Positions 26,671 through 35,602 of a stretch of 64,000 nucleotides of DNA are shown here, in pieces. Numbering within the stretch: the stretch's first letter is position 1; every line of letters begins with the position of its first letter. The notes under the pieces were generated by a model that made no database searches, was not told where the DNA came from, and saw only the letters and a program-made list of their open reading frames with translations. The translations under genes and the position numbers were made by a program. This stretch comes from Pseudogemmobacter lacusdianii. Lineage in GTDB: Bacteria; Pseudomonadota; Alphaproteobacteria; Rhodobacterales; Rhodobacteraceae. The stretch spans positions 64,648 through 128,647 of the forward strand of contig NZ_JAVDBT010000011.1 of assembly GCF_030848395.1 (NCBI RefSeq). Reading direction: 5' to 3'.

Positions 26671-26908
26671 CCAAGGAGGGCAGGTCAGCTGTCGGATCAC
26701 TATTCTCTGGAGCGGGTCGCCCGGCAATGGTTCGCGCATAGGTGACCAGTCTCAAAGGCACTTCACCTTCGCGCAGCAGATCCAAGGTGCCTGTCACTTC
26801 GTCGCCCGGCATTCCGATTGTCGCAGGCGTGTCCGCCCATGCCGACCGAGGCAAGAGTGTGAGCCCAGCCAGAGCAATGCCAAAGAGACGCCGGTCGATA
26901 CGTTGCAT
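26612..26908 (-). pseudogene. Truncated secreted-protein gene at a junction
   Basis: Starts 1 base after the stop of the preceding gene with a clear signal peptide ('MQRIDRRLFGIALAGL' ... 'AWADTPATIG') and reads sensibly for about 95 codons. The frame then passes, with no stop, into the antisense of the L,D-transpeptidase operon. The 3' end of the gene is therefore missing, and the exact breakpoint (26.60-26.63 kb) is an estimate. Last member of the minus-strand secreted-protein operon; no recognised domain. Confidence 0.6.
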
Positions 26909-27453
26909 CTACTGTGCCTCCATCATGACCCGGCGCGTGAGGGTTACGCCCCCGCCGCTCCACTCCATGCCGCCGATCAGGGCGGCATGCTCGGGCGTCA
27001 TGTTCCAAACCATCAGCCGATAGGTGAAGCTGACCTGCCCGCCATCCGCCATCGTGGTCCCCGACCCGATCAGCTGCGGAAGACGGTTCACGTCGCAGCC
27101 GGCGATCTCGGCCAGTTCCTCGGTGCCGACCTCGCCGTCATCGCCGCGACAGTCCGGCTTATCCGGGCCGACATAGCGGAAACTGACCGCAGGGCCCCCG
27201 AGGTGTCCTGCAACACGAGGTCTTCCCCCATCAGAATGAGGCTGACGGGATGCGATGATTGATGCGATGCCGCCACGGACCGGACGCCATCGGTGAGCAT
27301 TCCGGGAAAGACGGACAGGCGGTAGGGACCGACGAGATCCTCAAGCGGAGGCGATGCATCGCATTCGCTGGGGAAAAGCTCGATGGCTTCGGCGCGCACA
27401 GGCCCGGCCAGAAGCGCCGTGACGATCAGCGCGGCAAGGGCGGCGCCGCGCAT
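26909..27453 (-). pseudogene. Secreted protein of unknown function, frameshifted
   Basis: The start ATG overlaps the upstream stop (ATGA). Signal peptide 'MRGAALAALIVTALLAGPVRAEA', then coding sequence to about 27215. There the frame must change: with one more G in the G5 run of 'CTCGGGGGCC' (minus strand) translation continues 'GPAVSFRYVGPDKPDCRG...' to the stop at 26909-26911, giving ~180 residues with several cysteines. No known domain recognised. A homopolymer indel, so a real mutation or a sequencing error. Confidence 0.7.
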
Positions 27454-28019
27454 CAATCCTGATTCTTGTGAAGCTGGGTCTCGAAACTGCCGCTGATTTC
27501 GTGGCAATCTGTGGGATCGGCTTCATAGCCGGGCTGGTCCACCCGGCATATCTCGCCCGAAAAGCGGGCCTGAATCATGCCGGTCTCGCCATCGAAATAA
27601 TAGCTGTCGACCTCATAGGTGACATTGCTGCGCTGATCAGGGTTCATCTCCCACATCGGCGGGGTGGAGAGATTGAGTGCATAGCTGACAGAGTCATTTT
27701 GCCAGATGATGGAGGCTGTGCCGTCGTGGGGGTGTTCGTCGAAACTCCGGGTCAGGAACAATGTGCCTGCCGTGCGCCCGTCCACAGCCCTGACGCCGGT
27801 GATCTGCAGAGTGTTGACAAGCGGCAGGCCCGGCGAGCCACCCATGGTGCCGACCGTGGCCGAGGACATGGTCTGGCCGTCGATTTCGGTGGCCTGCGTC
27901 TCGAACACCAGTTCCTCGCCCTGGAAAGTGACGCGGATTTCTCCGATTGGCTCAAATTCCTGCGCCGACACGGGGCCTGCAAGCAGCACCAACAGGGCAG
28001 CGAATGTGTGATTTTTCAT
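27453..28019 (-). CDS. Secreted protein of unknown function
   Basis: 188 residues with signal peptide 'MKNHTFAALLVLLAGPVSA'. The mature part is acidic and strand-rich with two cysteines near the end ('EICRVDQ', 'TDCHEIS'). I do not recognise a family. It lies 25 bases after the preceding gene and is coupled by ATGA to the next, so it belongs to the vWA operon and probably acts in the periplasm or outside the cell. Confidence 0.75.
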   Translation of the reverse strand: MKNHTFAALLVLLAGPVSAQEFEPIGEIRVTFQGEELVFETQATEIDGQTMSSATVGTMGGSPGLPLVNTLQITGVRAVDGRTAGTLFLTRSFDEHPHDGTASIIWQNDSVSYALNLSTPPMWEMNPDQRSNVTYEVDSYYFDGETGMIQARFSGEICRVDQPGYEADPTDCHEISGSFETQLHKNQD

Positions 28020-28044
28020 GGAATACTCCTGTCAATTGGGCAGA

Positions 28045-28521
28045 TCACGGGGCGGCGATGACGCCGTCGAATGTCAGGTCGATCTGGCGTGGCGCAGACA
28101 TTTCCACGCTTGAGCCATAGTCAGTGGTCTGGCCCAGAACGCCGGACAGGCTGCCCGAGAGGCGGAGCGCTTGGCCCTCGATCCCGACTTCTGTCAGCGT
28201 GATTTCGATGTCCTGGCCAAACAGGGCCGGTCCATCGCCGCGCGGCATCAAAAGCACTTCCGGGTTCTCTGGTCTGCCCTGTTGCAGTCCGAACCCGATG
28301 CTGATCATGGCGAACCACTCGGGTGCCGCATCGGGCCAGCCCATCAGCGAGATTCTGGCGTAATTGGTATCCCAGACGAAATCCGATTGTGTGGCAGAGA
28401 AGGTCCAGCTTGTCGGTGTGCCATCCAATGTGCCGGTGATGGTTCCGGTAGTCACCTGCGCCATGGCGGGTGAGACGAGGGCTGCAACGGCCAGCACCGC
28501 GAAAAGATGCCTTGTCATCAT
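28045..28521 (-). CDS. Secreted protein of unknown function
   Basis: 158 residues with signal peptide 'MMTRHLFAVLAVAALVSPAMA'. Mature protein is Thr/Gly/strand-rich with no cysteine ('GTITGTLDGTPTSWTFSA', 'GSLSGVLGQ'). Not recognised; the pattern suggests a small beta-sandwich. It begins 11 bases after the vWA gene, so the two are almost certainly co-expressed. Confidence 0.75.
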   Translation of the reverse strand: MMTRHLFAVLAVAALVSPAMAQVTTGTITGTLDGTPTSWTFSATQSDFVWDTNYARISLMGWPDAAPEWFAMISIGFGLQQGRPENPEVLLMPRGDGPALFGQDIEITLTEVGIEGQALRLSGSLSGVLGQTTDYGSSVEMSAPRQIDLTFDGVIAAP

Positions 28522-28532
28522 ATGCTCCTGTC

Positions 28533-31085
28533 TCAGGGTGCGACTTCGATGATGGTCCGGCCCAGCACGGCCTGTCCTGCCACGTCGAGGAAACGCAATT
28601 CGTAGCGGCCCGGTGCATCCGGCAGCGTGATCTCAAGGCTGCTGCGCCCAATGGCACTTTCCGCGATGATCCAGCTGAAATCGGCCTGATCGGCACGGGC
28701 CAGCGCCACACGCTGATCGGCACTGTCACTGCCGCCGCTCCAGCTGATGGTGATGACTTCGCCGGGTTTGCCGGTGGCCGGAGCTTGCAGACCGGCGCCG
28801 TCATCCAGCGCCGCATCCGGTGCCAGCACCTCAAGGGGTCCCCGAGCCATGACCCGGTTGCCACGCTCCAGCTGATAGCGAATTTCATAGGCACCGGGCT
28901 CTTCCGGGGCCGTCATTCTGCCCTGAGAGGCATCGCCAACACGCGTATAGGCGGCATATTCCCCATCTGCGGTTCCCGCAGGAACGATGGTGATATAGTC
29001 ACGCGGGTGGATGGCACCGGTCCAGGAAACGGCGACATCACCCCCTGCCCGGACGCGCTCGGGGCCGCTCAGCGTCACCTCTCCTTCGGCCACTTCCACC
29101 GGCGTGCGCGCGAGGACACGGCCACCGTTTTCAAGTTGCAGGCGCACCTCATAGAGCCCGGGTTCAATTGGAGCACGCAGGCGGCCGGATGCTTGACCTT
29201 CAAGGCGGTCGTAATCGGTATATTCCCCCTCGGCTGCGCCCATGGGGACGATGGTGACATAATCGCGCGGATGCAGCCCTTCGGCGGTCCAACTCACATC
29301 GAAGGCCGAGCCGACCAGAACCTGCGCGGGTGCCGAAACCGTCACCTGCGCCTCGACAACTTCAATGGGCGCGCGGGCGAGGACACGACCGCCATTCTCC
29401 ATCTGCAAGCGCAGCTCATAGAGCCCGGCTTCGGCAGGGGCGCGCAGGCTGCCTTCGGTCTTGCCCTCAAGGCGGGTGTAATCGGTATAGGCACCTTCCT
29501 CGGCCCCCAAAGGGACGATGGTAACATAGTCACGCGGGTGCAGGCCTTCGGCTGCCCAGCTCACCGGGAAGGCCGATCCGATCACGACCTGCGCCGGGCC
29601 GGAGACGGTCACGACAGCATCGACAACCTCGATCGGAGTTGTGGCGAGAACGGCCTTGCCATCCTCGGTCTGCAACCGAACCTCGTAGAGGCCGGGCTCG
29701 GCGGGCGCTCGCAACTGCCCCTCAGACCGACCCTGCAGACGGTCATAGTCTGTATAGGCGCCGCCTTCTGCGCCCACGGGCACGATGGTCACATAGTCCC
29801 GTTCCTTCAACGCGCCCTCTGCCGTCCAGCTGACGCCAAAGGCAGACCCCACCACAACCTGTGCAGGCGCGGTGACCGTGACGGCGGGCAGCGGCGCGGC
29901 CGGGGTTTCAAAAACAAAGGTCTGTGTCGCGCGCTGACCTTCCGCCAGCGTCAGCGTCTGTGATTGCTCCAGCTCCATCGCGGTGTGATAGCCGGTGACG
30001 GTCCAGGTGCCGGGGCGAACCTCCATGACGCCGGGATTGCCGCCGAATTCAAAGCTGTCGTCACCTTGCGCGAACTCCCAGGTGATCGGGGTATCGATCA
30101 GCGGACCGCTTGCGCTGTCCAGAACCGCGCGCAGGGTCAATTCGGCCAGGTCCGGCTCTCGGGGCGGGAACATCACCGACAGATTGTGGATGGAATCCGC
30201 CGCGAAGTTCATCTCGGTCTGGACCGGCTGATCCCAGGCCTCAGTTGTGACGGTCACCACATAGTCGCCGAACGGCAGGTCCAGCTGGGCCGGGTTGCCG
30301 GTGAGGGTCTGGACATAGCTGGCTTCACTGTCCGAGATCTCCCAGCTGACATTGCCCGCGAGATACTCGGCCGACATCTCCTGATCCGGCCGGAAGAAGA
30401 CCGGCTCTGGCCCCATGCGCTCGTGGTTCTGATACGCGGCAAAGCTGAAGGTGCCGGATTCGACAACGGCCAGCTGTTCCAGCGCACCATAAAGCTCTTC
30501 GGCATTGTCGGCGGTGAAGAACCGCCCACCGGTCTCATCGGCGATGCATTGCATCTGTAGCAGCGCCTCGGCCTCGCCGCGCACATCAAAGCCGATGACA
30601 TGGGCGGTGAAATCGACGCCGGCGTCGTTCAGCGCACGGGCGGCAGCGCAGGGATCGGGGTTGCAGGTCTCGATCCCATCCGAGATCAGGATCACGGTCG
30701 CCGCCTGTTCGGTATGGCGCAGGGCGTGCGCCGCCGCGATCACCGCATCGGTCATCGGCGTCATGCCGCGCGGGTTCAGCTCGGCCACGATCTTGGCGAT
30801 ATCCTCGCCGGTTCCCAAGGCGGGGGTTACGATGGTCTCGATATCGGAACACTGGCCGCGCTCGCGGTGACCATAGGCCACAAGGCCAAGGTTCTCATCC
30901 GCCGGAAAGACCGCCACGAAATCGCGCACCACATCGCGGGCGATGGTGATCTTGTTCACGCCGTCGATCTGCCCCCACATCGAGCCGGAGGCATCAAGGA
31001 CGAGTATCGTATCCGGGCGCTGCTGTGCGGTGGCGGGGAGGGCAAGACCAAGGGCCGCCAGCCCTGCAAAAAGAGTGCGTTTCAT
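28533..31085 (-). CDS. Secreted von Willebrand factor A protein with repeated Ig-like modules
   Basis: 850 residues from 'MKRTLFAGLAALGLAL' (signal ends 'PATAQ'). The vWA domain (about 25-220) has an intact MIDAS: 'DASGSMWG' (DxSxS), 'GMTPMTDA' (Thr) and 'SDGIETC' (Asp). A linker with beta modules follows, then from about residue 400 four ~88-residue repeats of the form 'V-GPAQVVVGSAF-VSWTAEG--PRDYVTIVP' and a diverged fifth. Probably a metal-dependent protein-binding factor in the periplasm or at the surface. The upstream membrane-protein gene overlaps by ATGA. Confidence 0.9.
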   Translation of the reverse strand: MKRTLFAGLAALGLALPATAQQRPDTILVLDASGSMWGQIDGVNKITIARDVVRDFVAVFPADENLGLVAYGHRERGQCSDIETIVTPALGTGEDIAKIVAELNPRGMTPMTDAVIAAAHALRHTEQAATVILISDGIETCNPDPCAAARALNDAGVDFTAHVIGFDVRGEAEALLQMQCIADETGGRFFTADNAEELYGALEQLAVVESGTFSFAAYQNHERMGPEPVFFRPDQEMSAEYLAGNVSWEISDSEASYVQTLTGNPAQLDLPFGDYVVTVTTEAWDQPVQTEMNFAADSIHNLSVMFPPREPDLAELTLRAVLDSASGPLIDTPITWEFAQGDDSFEFGGNPGVMEVRPGTWTVTGYHTAMELEQSQTLTLAEGQRATQTFVFETPAAPLPAVTVTAPAQVVVGSAFGVSWTAEGALKERDYVTIVPVGAEGGAYTDYDRLQGRSEGQLRAPAEPGLYEVRLQTEDGKAVLATTPIEVVDAVVTVSGPAQVVIGSAFPVSWAAEGLHPRDYVTIVPLGAEEGAYTDYTRLEGKTEGSLRAPAEAGLYELRLQMENGGRVLARAPIEVVEAQVTVSAPAQVLVGSAFDVSWTAEGLHPRDYVTIVPMGAAEGEYTDYDRLEGQASGRLRAPIEPGLYEVRLQLENGGRVLARTPVEVAEGEVTLSGPERVRAGGDVAVSWTGAIHPRDYITIVPAGTADGEYAAYTRVGDASQGRMTAPEEPGAYEIRYQLERGNRVMARGPLEVLAPDAALDDGAGLQAPATGKPGEVITISWSGGSDSADQRVALARADQADFSWIIAESAIGRSSLEITLPDAPGRYELRFLDVAGQAVLGRTIIEVAP
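28815..29882 (-). repeat. Tandem ~264-bp coding repeats in the vWA protein
   Basis: Four clearly homologous units of about 88 codons (starting near 29882, 29612, 29348 and 29081 and reading down) each encode 'RDYVTIVP', a Tyr-rich 'YTDYxRLEG' and 'APxEPGLYEVRLQ'. Units 2 and 3 are the most alike; unit 4 is diverged. Boundaries are approximate. Confidence 0.8.
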
Positions 31086-32047
31086 GCGGTTTCTCCCTTG
31101 CGGGTAAAGGCGCCCGTGACCCGGGCCTTGAGTTTGCGGAAATGCGACGACATCTGTTCCAGCCGCGCATCCCATTCGGGATCCAGCGGCTGGCCGTCGG
31201 TGGTTTTCACCCAGACCTGCAACAGGCAGGCGACGGCAAAGGGTTCAAGGAAAGCGGCCTTGACGCTCCAGGCGAAGAGCAGCGCGAAGACGAAGCCTCC
31301 GGCCGACCAAGCTCCGGGCATGACGTAGACCAGCGCCGCCGCCGGGGCGAGCATGACAAGGAACACGAGGCCCGCCAGCCCATAGGTGAAAACCGTCAGC
31401 CAGGCGGCATTGCGCAGCATCACCTTCCAGCTCTGGCCATAGAGCACCAGTGCTTCGCGGGCCGATCCCCAGGCATCGGAAGACCCGGACCGGATCGCAT
31501 GGGCCAGTATGATCTCATCGACAAAACCCACCGCCACGCGCAGAAAAGCCTGCACCACGCCCATCAGTTGTTTGACGTAGGGAATTGGTAGAATGCTGAG
31601 GATTCCGCGCACAAGGCCGGTCACCGCACGGATCACGCCCTTGACCAGTTGATCCAGCGCGAACAGCGTCGAGGCCTCGCCGAACCGCCCTTTCACCACG
31701 GCGGTGGCATGACCGATCTGGCCGCGCCCCTCGGGTAGTGTCCGCCCGTCGATCAGTTCGACCATGACGGCGATATGCCCAGCCTTGACGATGTAGAGGA
31801 TGTATTCGCGGATCCAATACATCACCGCGCCGGTGATCCCGAAGCCGATCATGCCGCCCCAGGCCATGCTCTGGGCCCGGAACTCGTCATCGCCAAAGGC
31901 TCCGATGCCCCAGCCGATCCCGACCCCGGTTCCGGTCGCAAGCATATAGGCCAAGGTGATCCCGAAATAGACCCCTGCGCGCAACAGCACGAACGGCATC
32001 GTGCGTAGCATCAGGCCAATCGCCTGTGCCATACTGAAATCCCACAT
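31082..32047 (-). CDS. Polytopic membrane protein of the vWA operon
   Basis: 321 residues from 'MWDFSMAQAIGLMLRTMP'; the longer upstream frame overlaps the divergent promoter region and is unlikely. About six membrane helices, including 'AVMYWIREYILYIVKAGHIAVMVEL' (split over residues 55-80). No family recognised with certainty. First gene of the minus-strand operon, coupled by ATGA to the vWA gene; it may anchor or export its products. Confidence 0.75.
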   Translation of the reverse strand: MWDFSMAQAIGLMLRTMPFVLLRAGVYFGITLAYMLATGTGVGIGWGIGAFGDDEFRAQSMAWGGMIGFGITGAVMYWIREYILYIVKAGHIAVMVELIDGRTLPEGRGQIGHATAVVKGRFGEASTLFALDQLVKGVIRAVTGLVRGILSILPIPYVKQLMGVVQAFLRVAVGFVDEIILAHAIRSGSSDAWGSAREALVLYGQSWKVMLRNAAWLTVFTYGLAGLVFLVMLAPAAALVYVMPGAWSAGGFVFALLFAWSVKAAFLEPFAVACLLQVWVKTTDGQPLDPEWDARLEQMSSHFRKLKARVTGAFTRKGETA

Positions 32048-32108
32048 CGTCGAAACGCCTTCGCCTGGTTCGAATTTTTTCGATCCTTGCACGACAGAAC
32101 CGGCACCG

Positions 32109-32128
32109 CCCCGTTCGTTTGAACGGGG
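32109..32128. promoter_or_regulatory. 8-bp perfect inverted repeat between divergent operons
   Basis: CCCCGTTC-GTTT-GAACGGGG lies midway in the 160-base region separating the minus-strand vWA operon (start 32047) from the plus-strand operon (start 32208). Candidate operator for the encoded response regulator, or an mRNA hairpin. Confidence 0.4.
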
Positions 32129-32207
32129 AAGGGCGGCAAAATCTGTGACAGGTATCGAGACAGAGCCTATCCTGACCCGGTTCAGAACGGATTTTGCGGA
32201 GGCTGAT

Positions 32208-32684
32208 TTGAGAAAGCTGCGGATTTTGACCGCCGGACTTGCCTGGCTGGCCATGACCGCCAGCATTACGGTTGCACAGGATATTCACTATTGGGTCGAT
32301 CATGGCACGGGATCGAACACGGTGTATGCCGATGCGATCATGGCCCTGCCGATGCATCAGATCGCCACAACGACCTCGGTCACCGAAGGGGTGCAGCAGT
32401 TCGAGGGCGTGTTGATGCGTGATCTGCTGGCGCTCATGGCGCGCCATGTGCCGGGCGAAACCGTCGTCGTCGGGGCACTGAACGATTACGAGGTCGAGAT
32501 CCCGATGGAGGATTTCATCCGCTTTGACGTGATCCTGGCCCACAGCATGAACGGCACCCGCCTGACCCCGCGTGACAAGGGGCCGTGGTGGATCATCTAC
32601 CCCCGCGACGACCACGAAGAGTTGCAGGACATCCGCTATGATACCCGCTGGGTCTGGCAGCTGAACCGGCTCGACATCCGGTGA
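32208..32684 (+). CDS. Small secreted protein resembling an oxidoreductase molybdopterin-binding domain
   Basis: 158 residues from a TTG preceded by GGAGG; no ATG fits as well. Signal peptide ends 'ITVAQD'. The mature protein has 'FEGVLMRDLLALM', 'ALNDYEVEIPMEDF' and 'RDKGPWWIIYPRDD', typical of a stand-alone sulfite-oxidase-type (PF00174-like) fold without the cofactor Cys. Its coding end overlaps the sensor kinase start (GTGA), so it may be a periplasmic ligand-binding accessory of that kinase. Confidence 0.75.
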   Translation: MRKLRILTAGLAWLAMTASITVAQDIHYWVDHGTGSNTVYADAIMALPMHQIATTTSVTEGVQQFEGVLMRDLLALMARHVPGETVVVGALNDYEVEIPMEDFIRFDVILAHSMNGTRLTPRDKGPWWIIYPRDDHEELQDIRYDTRWVWQLNRLDIR

Positions 32685-34486
32685 GGAAGCGCGCCCGCCA
32701 GTTTGCCGGGGTGGTGCTGCCGCTTGTGACGATCGCGGTCTTCGCGACGGTGCTGCTCATGTCGTTCCGCCAACTAACCGCCACCCAAAGCACGCTGCGG
32801 ATCGAGCTGACCCAGAACATGCTCTGGGTGATCTCTCGGGCCGAGGCCGCCACCCTGCGGCTGGCCGAAGAGGCGGCCTGGGCCAGGCCGGAAGATTCAG
32901 TACGGGTGCAGCAGCTGTTGGATGTCTGGTTCTCGCGCACGCAAATCCTGCTCGATGAGCCACAGCGCGCCCGCATGATCCATCTTGGGTTCGAGCAGAC
33001 GCTTATCGCGCTTGAGGCGGCCGAGGGCCATCTCGAGGCAGATCTCGCGCTCCTTCTCACCCGTGACATTGCGGCGAAAGACCGGGTTCAGGAGACGCTT
33101 CAACCTCTGGGCCGAGAGCTCGCCCGTGCCGCCAATCGCGCGATGACCGCGGAATGGGAGGATGTCGGGCGCCAGTTGGACGAGACCGCTACCGGCATGC
33201 GCCAGATCGCTCTATCGCTGGCGGTGATTGCCGGGGCTGGGCTGGTGCTTGTGCTTTCATTGGCACTGACCGCGCGGGCGTCGAACCGCCGCGCAGCGCA
33301 GCTTCAGGCGGAGCGAGCCTTCTCCCAGCTGTTGGTCAGTGCCGGGGATCGCGGGATCGTGGCCTTTGACGCGGCCGGACGGTGCTCGGTGTGGAATGGC
33401 GCGATGGAGGCGTTGTTCGGGGTGCGTGCGGCCGAGGCCCTTGGCCGCAGTCCTGCTGAAATCGCCGGATTCTTTGCCACGGAGCATATCGCGGCCATGC
33501 TGCAAGACATTACGGGGGGCCGTGCGCGTGTGGCGGTCGACCAATCGGTGTTCGACCGGGATGGCGGAGAGCCGCATTTCGTTGACCTGATGGGCTTTCC
33601 CTTGCGCCGGGACAGTCAGATTATGGGCGCGGTGTTGATTGCCTCCGATGTCACCGAACGCCACGATGCGCAGCGCGAGCTTGCGCGGCACCGGGACCAT
33701 CTGGAAATCGAGGTCGCGCGCCGCACCGAAGAACTGGATGCGGCCCTGATCCGCGAGCGGGCGTCTCTAGACATCTATCGCAATTTTGCCGCGATGATCT
33801 CGCACCAGTTCCGCACCCCGCTGGCGGTGGTCGACTCAAGCCTGCAGCGGCTGATGCGGCGCGGAAGTGCGGTCGACACCGCCGAGATTGCCGAGCGCGC
33901 AACGCGGGCACGCGGTGCCGTCGCGCAGCTGCTGCGCCTGATCGAAAGTATTTTCGACGCCGCCCGTCTCGACGCGGGCCAGGTCACGATCGACTCGCGC
34001 AGGATAGATATTGCAGCGCTTCTGGCCAGGCTGATGGCACATGCCGAGCATGATTTCGCGCCGATAGACTTTGACGCTCGTCCCTCGGAGGATCTGACGC
34101 CGGTGACTGGCGACGCAACACAGATCGAGCATATCCTGCTCAACCTGCTGTCCAATGCCCGCAAATACTCCGATCCTGGAGAGAGCATCCACGTGATCCT
34201 TGCAGCAAAAGGGCGTGGGGCTTCGATTGTCGTCGCCAATCCCGGCAATATTGCAGCCGTAGATCGACCCCATGTGTTTGAACGCTACTACCGGGGCAGC
34301 CGGGTAGAGGGGGTCAGCGGCATTGGCCTTGGGCTCTATATGGCCCGCAGTCTGGCGCGCATTCAGGGGGGCGATCTGGTCCTGTTGGATACAGCGCCCG
34401 GAACGGTGGCATTCGAACTGACTTTGCCCTCGGCCGGAGCCGACGGGGTACAGTTGCATGAAGGAGGCGGCCATGCGCAGACGTGA
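32681..34486 (+). CDS. Membrane sensor histidine kinase with PAS domain
   Basis: 601 residues from a GTG overlapping the preceding stop. Two membrane helices (about 10-30 and 172-195) bracket a ~140-residue periplasmic sensor, followed by a PAS domain (215-330), coiled coil, and HisKA with phospho-acceptor His375 in 'ISHQFRTPLAVV'. The ATPase domain shows an N box ('NLLSNARKYSD') and 'GIGLGLYMARSLA'. In the G1 box the usual Asp is replaced ('VVANPGNIA'), which is seen in some kinases but may alter ATP binding. Partner of the next gene. Confidence 0.92.
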   Translation: MRKRARQFAGVVLPLVTIAVFATVLLMSFRQLTATQSTLRIELTQNMLWVISRAEAATLRLAEEAAWARPEDSVRVQQLLDVWFSRTQILLDEPQRARMIHLGFEQTLIALEAAEGHLEADLALLLTRDIAAKDRVQETLQPLGRELARAANRAMTAEWEDVGRQLDETATGMRQIALSLAVIAGAGLVLVLSLALTARASNRRAAQLQAERAFSQLLVSAGDRGIVAFDAAGRCSVWNGAMEALFGVRAAEALGRSPAEIAGFFATEHIAAMLQDITGGRARVAVDQSVFDRDGGEPHFVDLMGFPLRRDSQIMGAVLIASDVTERHDAQRELARHRDHLEIEVARRTEELDAALIRERASLDIYRNFAAMISHQFRTPLAVVDSSLQRLMRRGSAVDTAEIAERATRARGAVAQLLRLIESIFDAARLDAGQVTIDSRRIDIAALLARLMAHAEHDFAPIDFDARPSEDLTPVTGDATQIEHILLNLLSNARKYSDPGESIHVILAAKGRGASIVVANPGNIAAVDRPHVFERYYRGSRVEGVSGIGLGLYMARSLARIQGGDLVLLDTAPGTVAFELTLPSAGADGVQLHEGGGHAQT

Positions 34487-35498
34487 CGGCAAGGGGCTTG
34501 TGCTCTGCATCGACGACGAGGCCGATCTTTTGCGCGATCTGGCCGATGAACTGCGGGAGGCCGGTTATGGTGCGATTGAGGTGGCCAGCGGCGAAGCTGC
34601 GCTCGAACAACTGGCCCGTGTGCAGCCGGATCTGATCCTCTGTGACATCTCGATGCCGGGAATGGATGGCTATGGTGTGCTTCAGGCCGTGAAGGCGGGT
34701 GGCGGCCCCAATGCCGCGATCCCGTTCGTGTTCCTGACGGCGCTCGCCGAGCGTCAGCAGATCATCGACGGCAAGCGGCTCGGCGCGGATGATTATCTGG
34801 TGAAGCCGATCGACTATGATCTGATGCTGGCAACCGTCGAGGCGCGGCTCAGGCAGGTGAAGCTCTGGCCGGATCGCGGCACCGGTCCCGCAGCGCAGCG
34901 CTGGTCTGACGCCAGTTCGCCGGAAGCGATGCGCGTTCTCGATGTGCTGGCGACCCCGGTGGTCGTGACCGATGCCGAGCGGCGTATCCATTTTGCCAAT
35001 ATCGCCGCCCGCAAATTCGTCGAAGAGGTGGGGGGGCTGGTGTTGGATGGCGGGATTTCTGCGTGTGATGATGCCGAAAACCGCAAGCTCGGCATGTGGT
35101 TGAGGGAAGTTGGGACAGGCGAAAGCGAGGGAGAGGTTGCTACTCTGACCATATCAGCCGGTTCGGATGAGCATGATCTTTCGCTCTTCGGTATCGCATT
35201 GCAGAGCGGCCGGGCTGAACCGCACATCGCGGTGTTTCTGGGAAACAGACAACGGCCCCCGCTTCCGCGACCGGAAACGCTGTCTTCAATCTACGGTCTG
35301 ACACCGACTGAAGCGCGGATCTCGCTGCTCCTGGCGGGTGGCGCGAAACCTGCGTTGATTGCGGCAACACTGGGTGTGTCAGCCTCGACTGTTGCCTTCC
35401 ATCTGCGTAACATCTTCGAGAAAACCGGTGCAGATCGTCAAGCGACGCTTGTGAGGCTGCTTTTTTCTTGTCCGGCGATATCTACGACGCCCGACTAG
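34473..35498 (+). CDS. Response regulator: receiver, PAS-like linker, LuxR-type HTH
   Basis: 341 residues from the ATG with AAGGAGG upstream; the gene overlaps the kinase end by 14 bases. Receiver domain (about 8-125) with acidic pair Asp14-Asp15, phospho-acceptor Asp58 in 'LILCDISMPGMDGY' and Lys in 'DYLVKPID'. A PAS-like middle (about 150-250) is followed by a LuxR-type helix-turn-helix ('LTPTEARISLLLAGG' ... 'STVAFHLRNIFEKTG'). Likely targets include the divergent vWA operon. Confidence 0.92.
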   Translation: MRRRDGKGLVLCIDDEADLLRDLADELREAGYGAIEVASGEAALEQLARVQPDLILCDISMPGMDGYGVLQAVKAGGGPNAAIPFVFLTALAERQQIIDGKRLGADDYLVKPIDYDLMLATVEARLRQVKLWPDRGTGPAAQRWSDASSPEAMRVLDVLATPVVVTDAERRIHFANIAARKFVEEVGGLVLDGGISACDDAENRKLGMWLREVGTGESEGEVATLTISAGSDEHDLSLFGIALQSGRAEPHIAVFLGNRQRPPLPRPETLSSIYGLTPTEARISLLLAGGAKPALIAATLGVSASTVAFHLRNIFEKTGADRQATLVRLLFSCPAISTTPD

Positions 35499-35508
35499 GT
35501 GAGCTTCT

Positions 35509-35595
35509 ATGGCTAACCTGACGGATCTGTTTGCCAGTTGCCGTGGGAAGCCGGATTATAGGCAGATCATGCGCGAGTGTCAGAGCGATTTTTGA
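35509..35595 (+). CDS. Possible 28-residue peptide
   Basis: ATG with GGTGAG upstream, encoding 'MANLTDLFASCRGKPDYRQ...' and ending TGA. It fills most of the 104-base gap between the response regulator and the convergent XRE gene. No homology can be judged at this length; offered only as a possibility. Confidence 0.2.
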   Translation: MANLTDLFASCRGKPDYRQIMRECQSDF

Positions 35596-35602
35596 CAGAC
35601 CA

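Noticed and set aside
26531-27262. 243-codon plus-strand gene
   Set aside because: Only the first ~26 codons look coding; the rest is antisense to better-supported secreted-protein genes.
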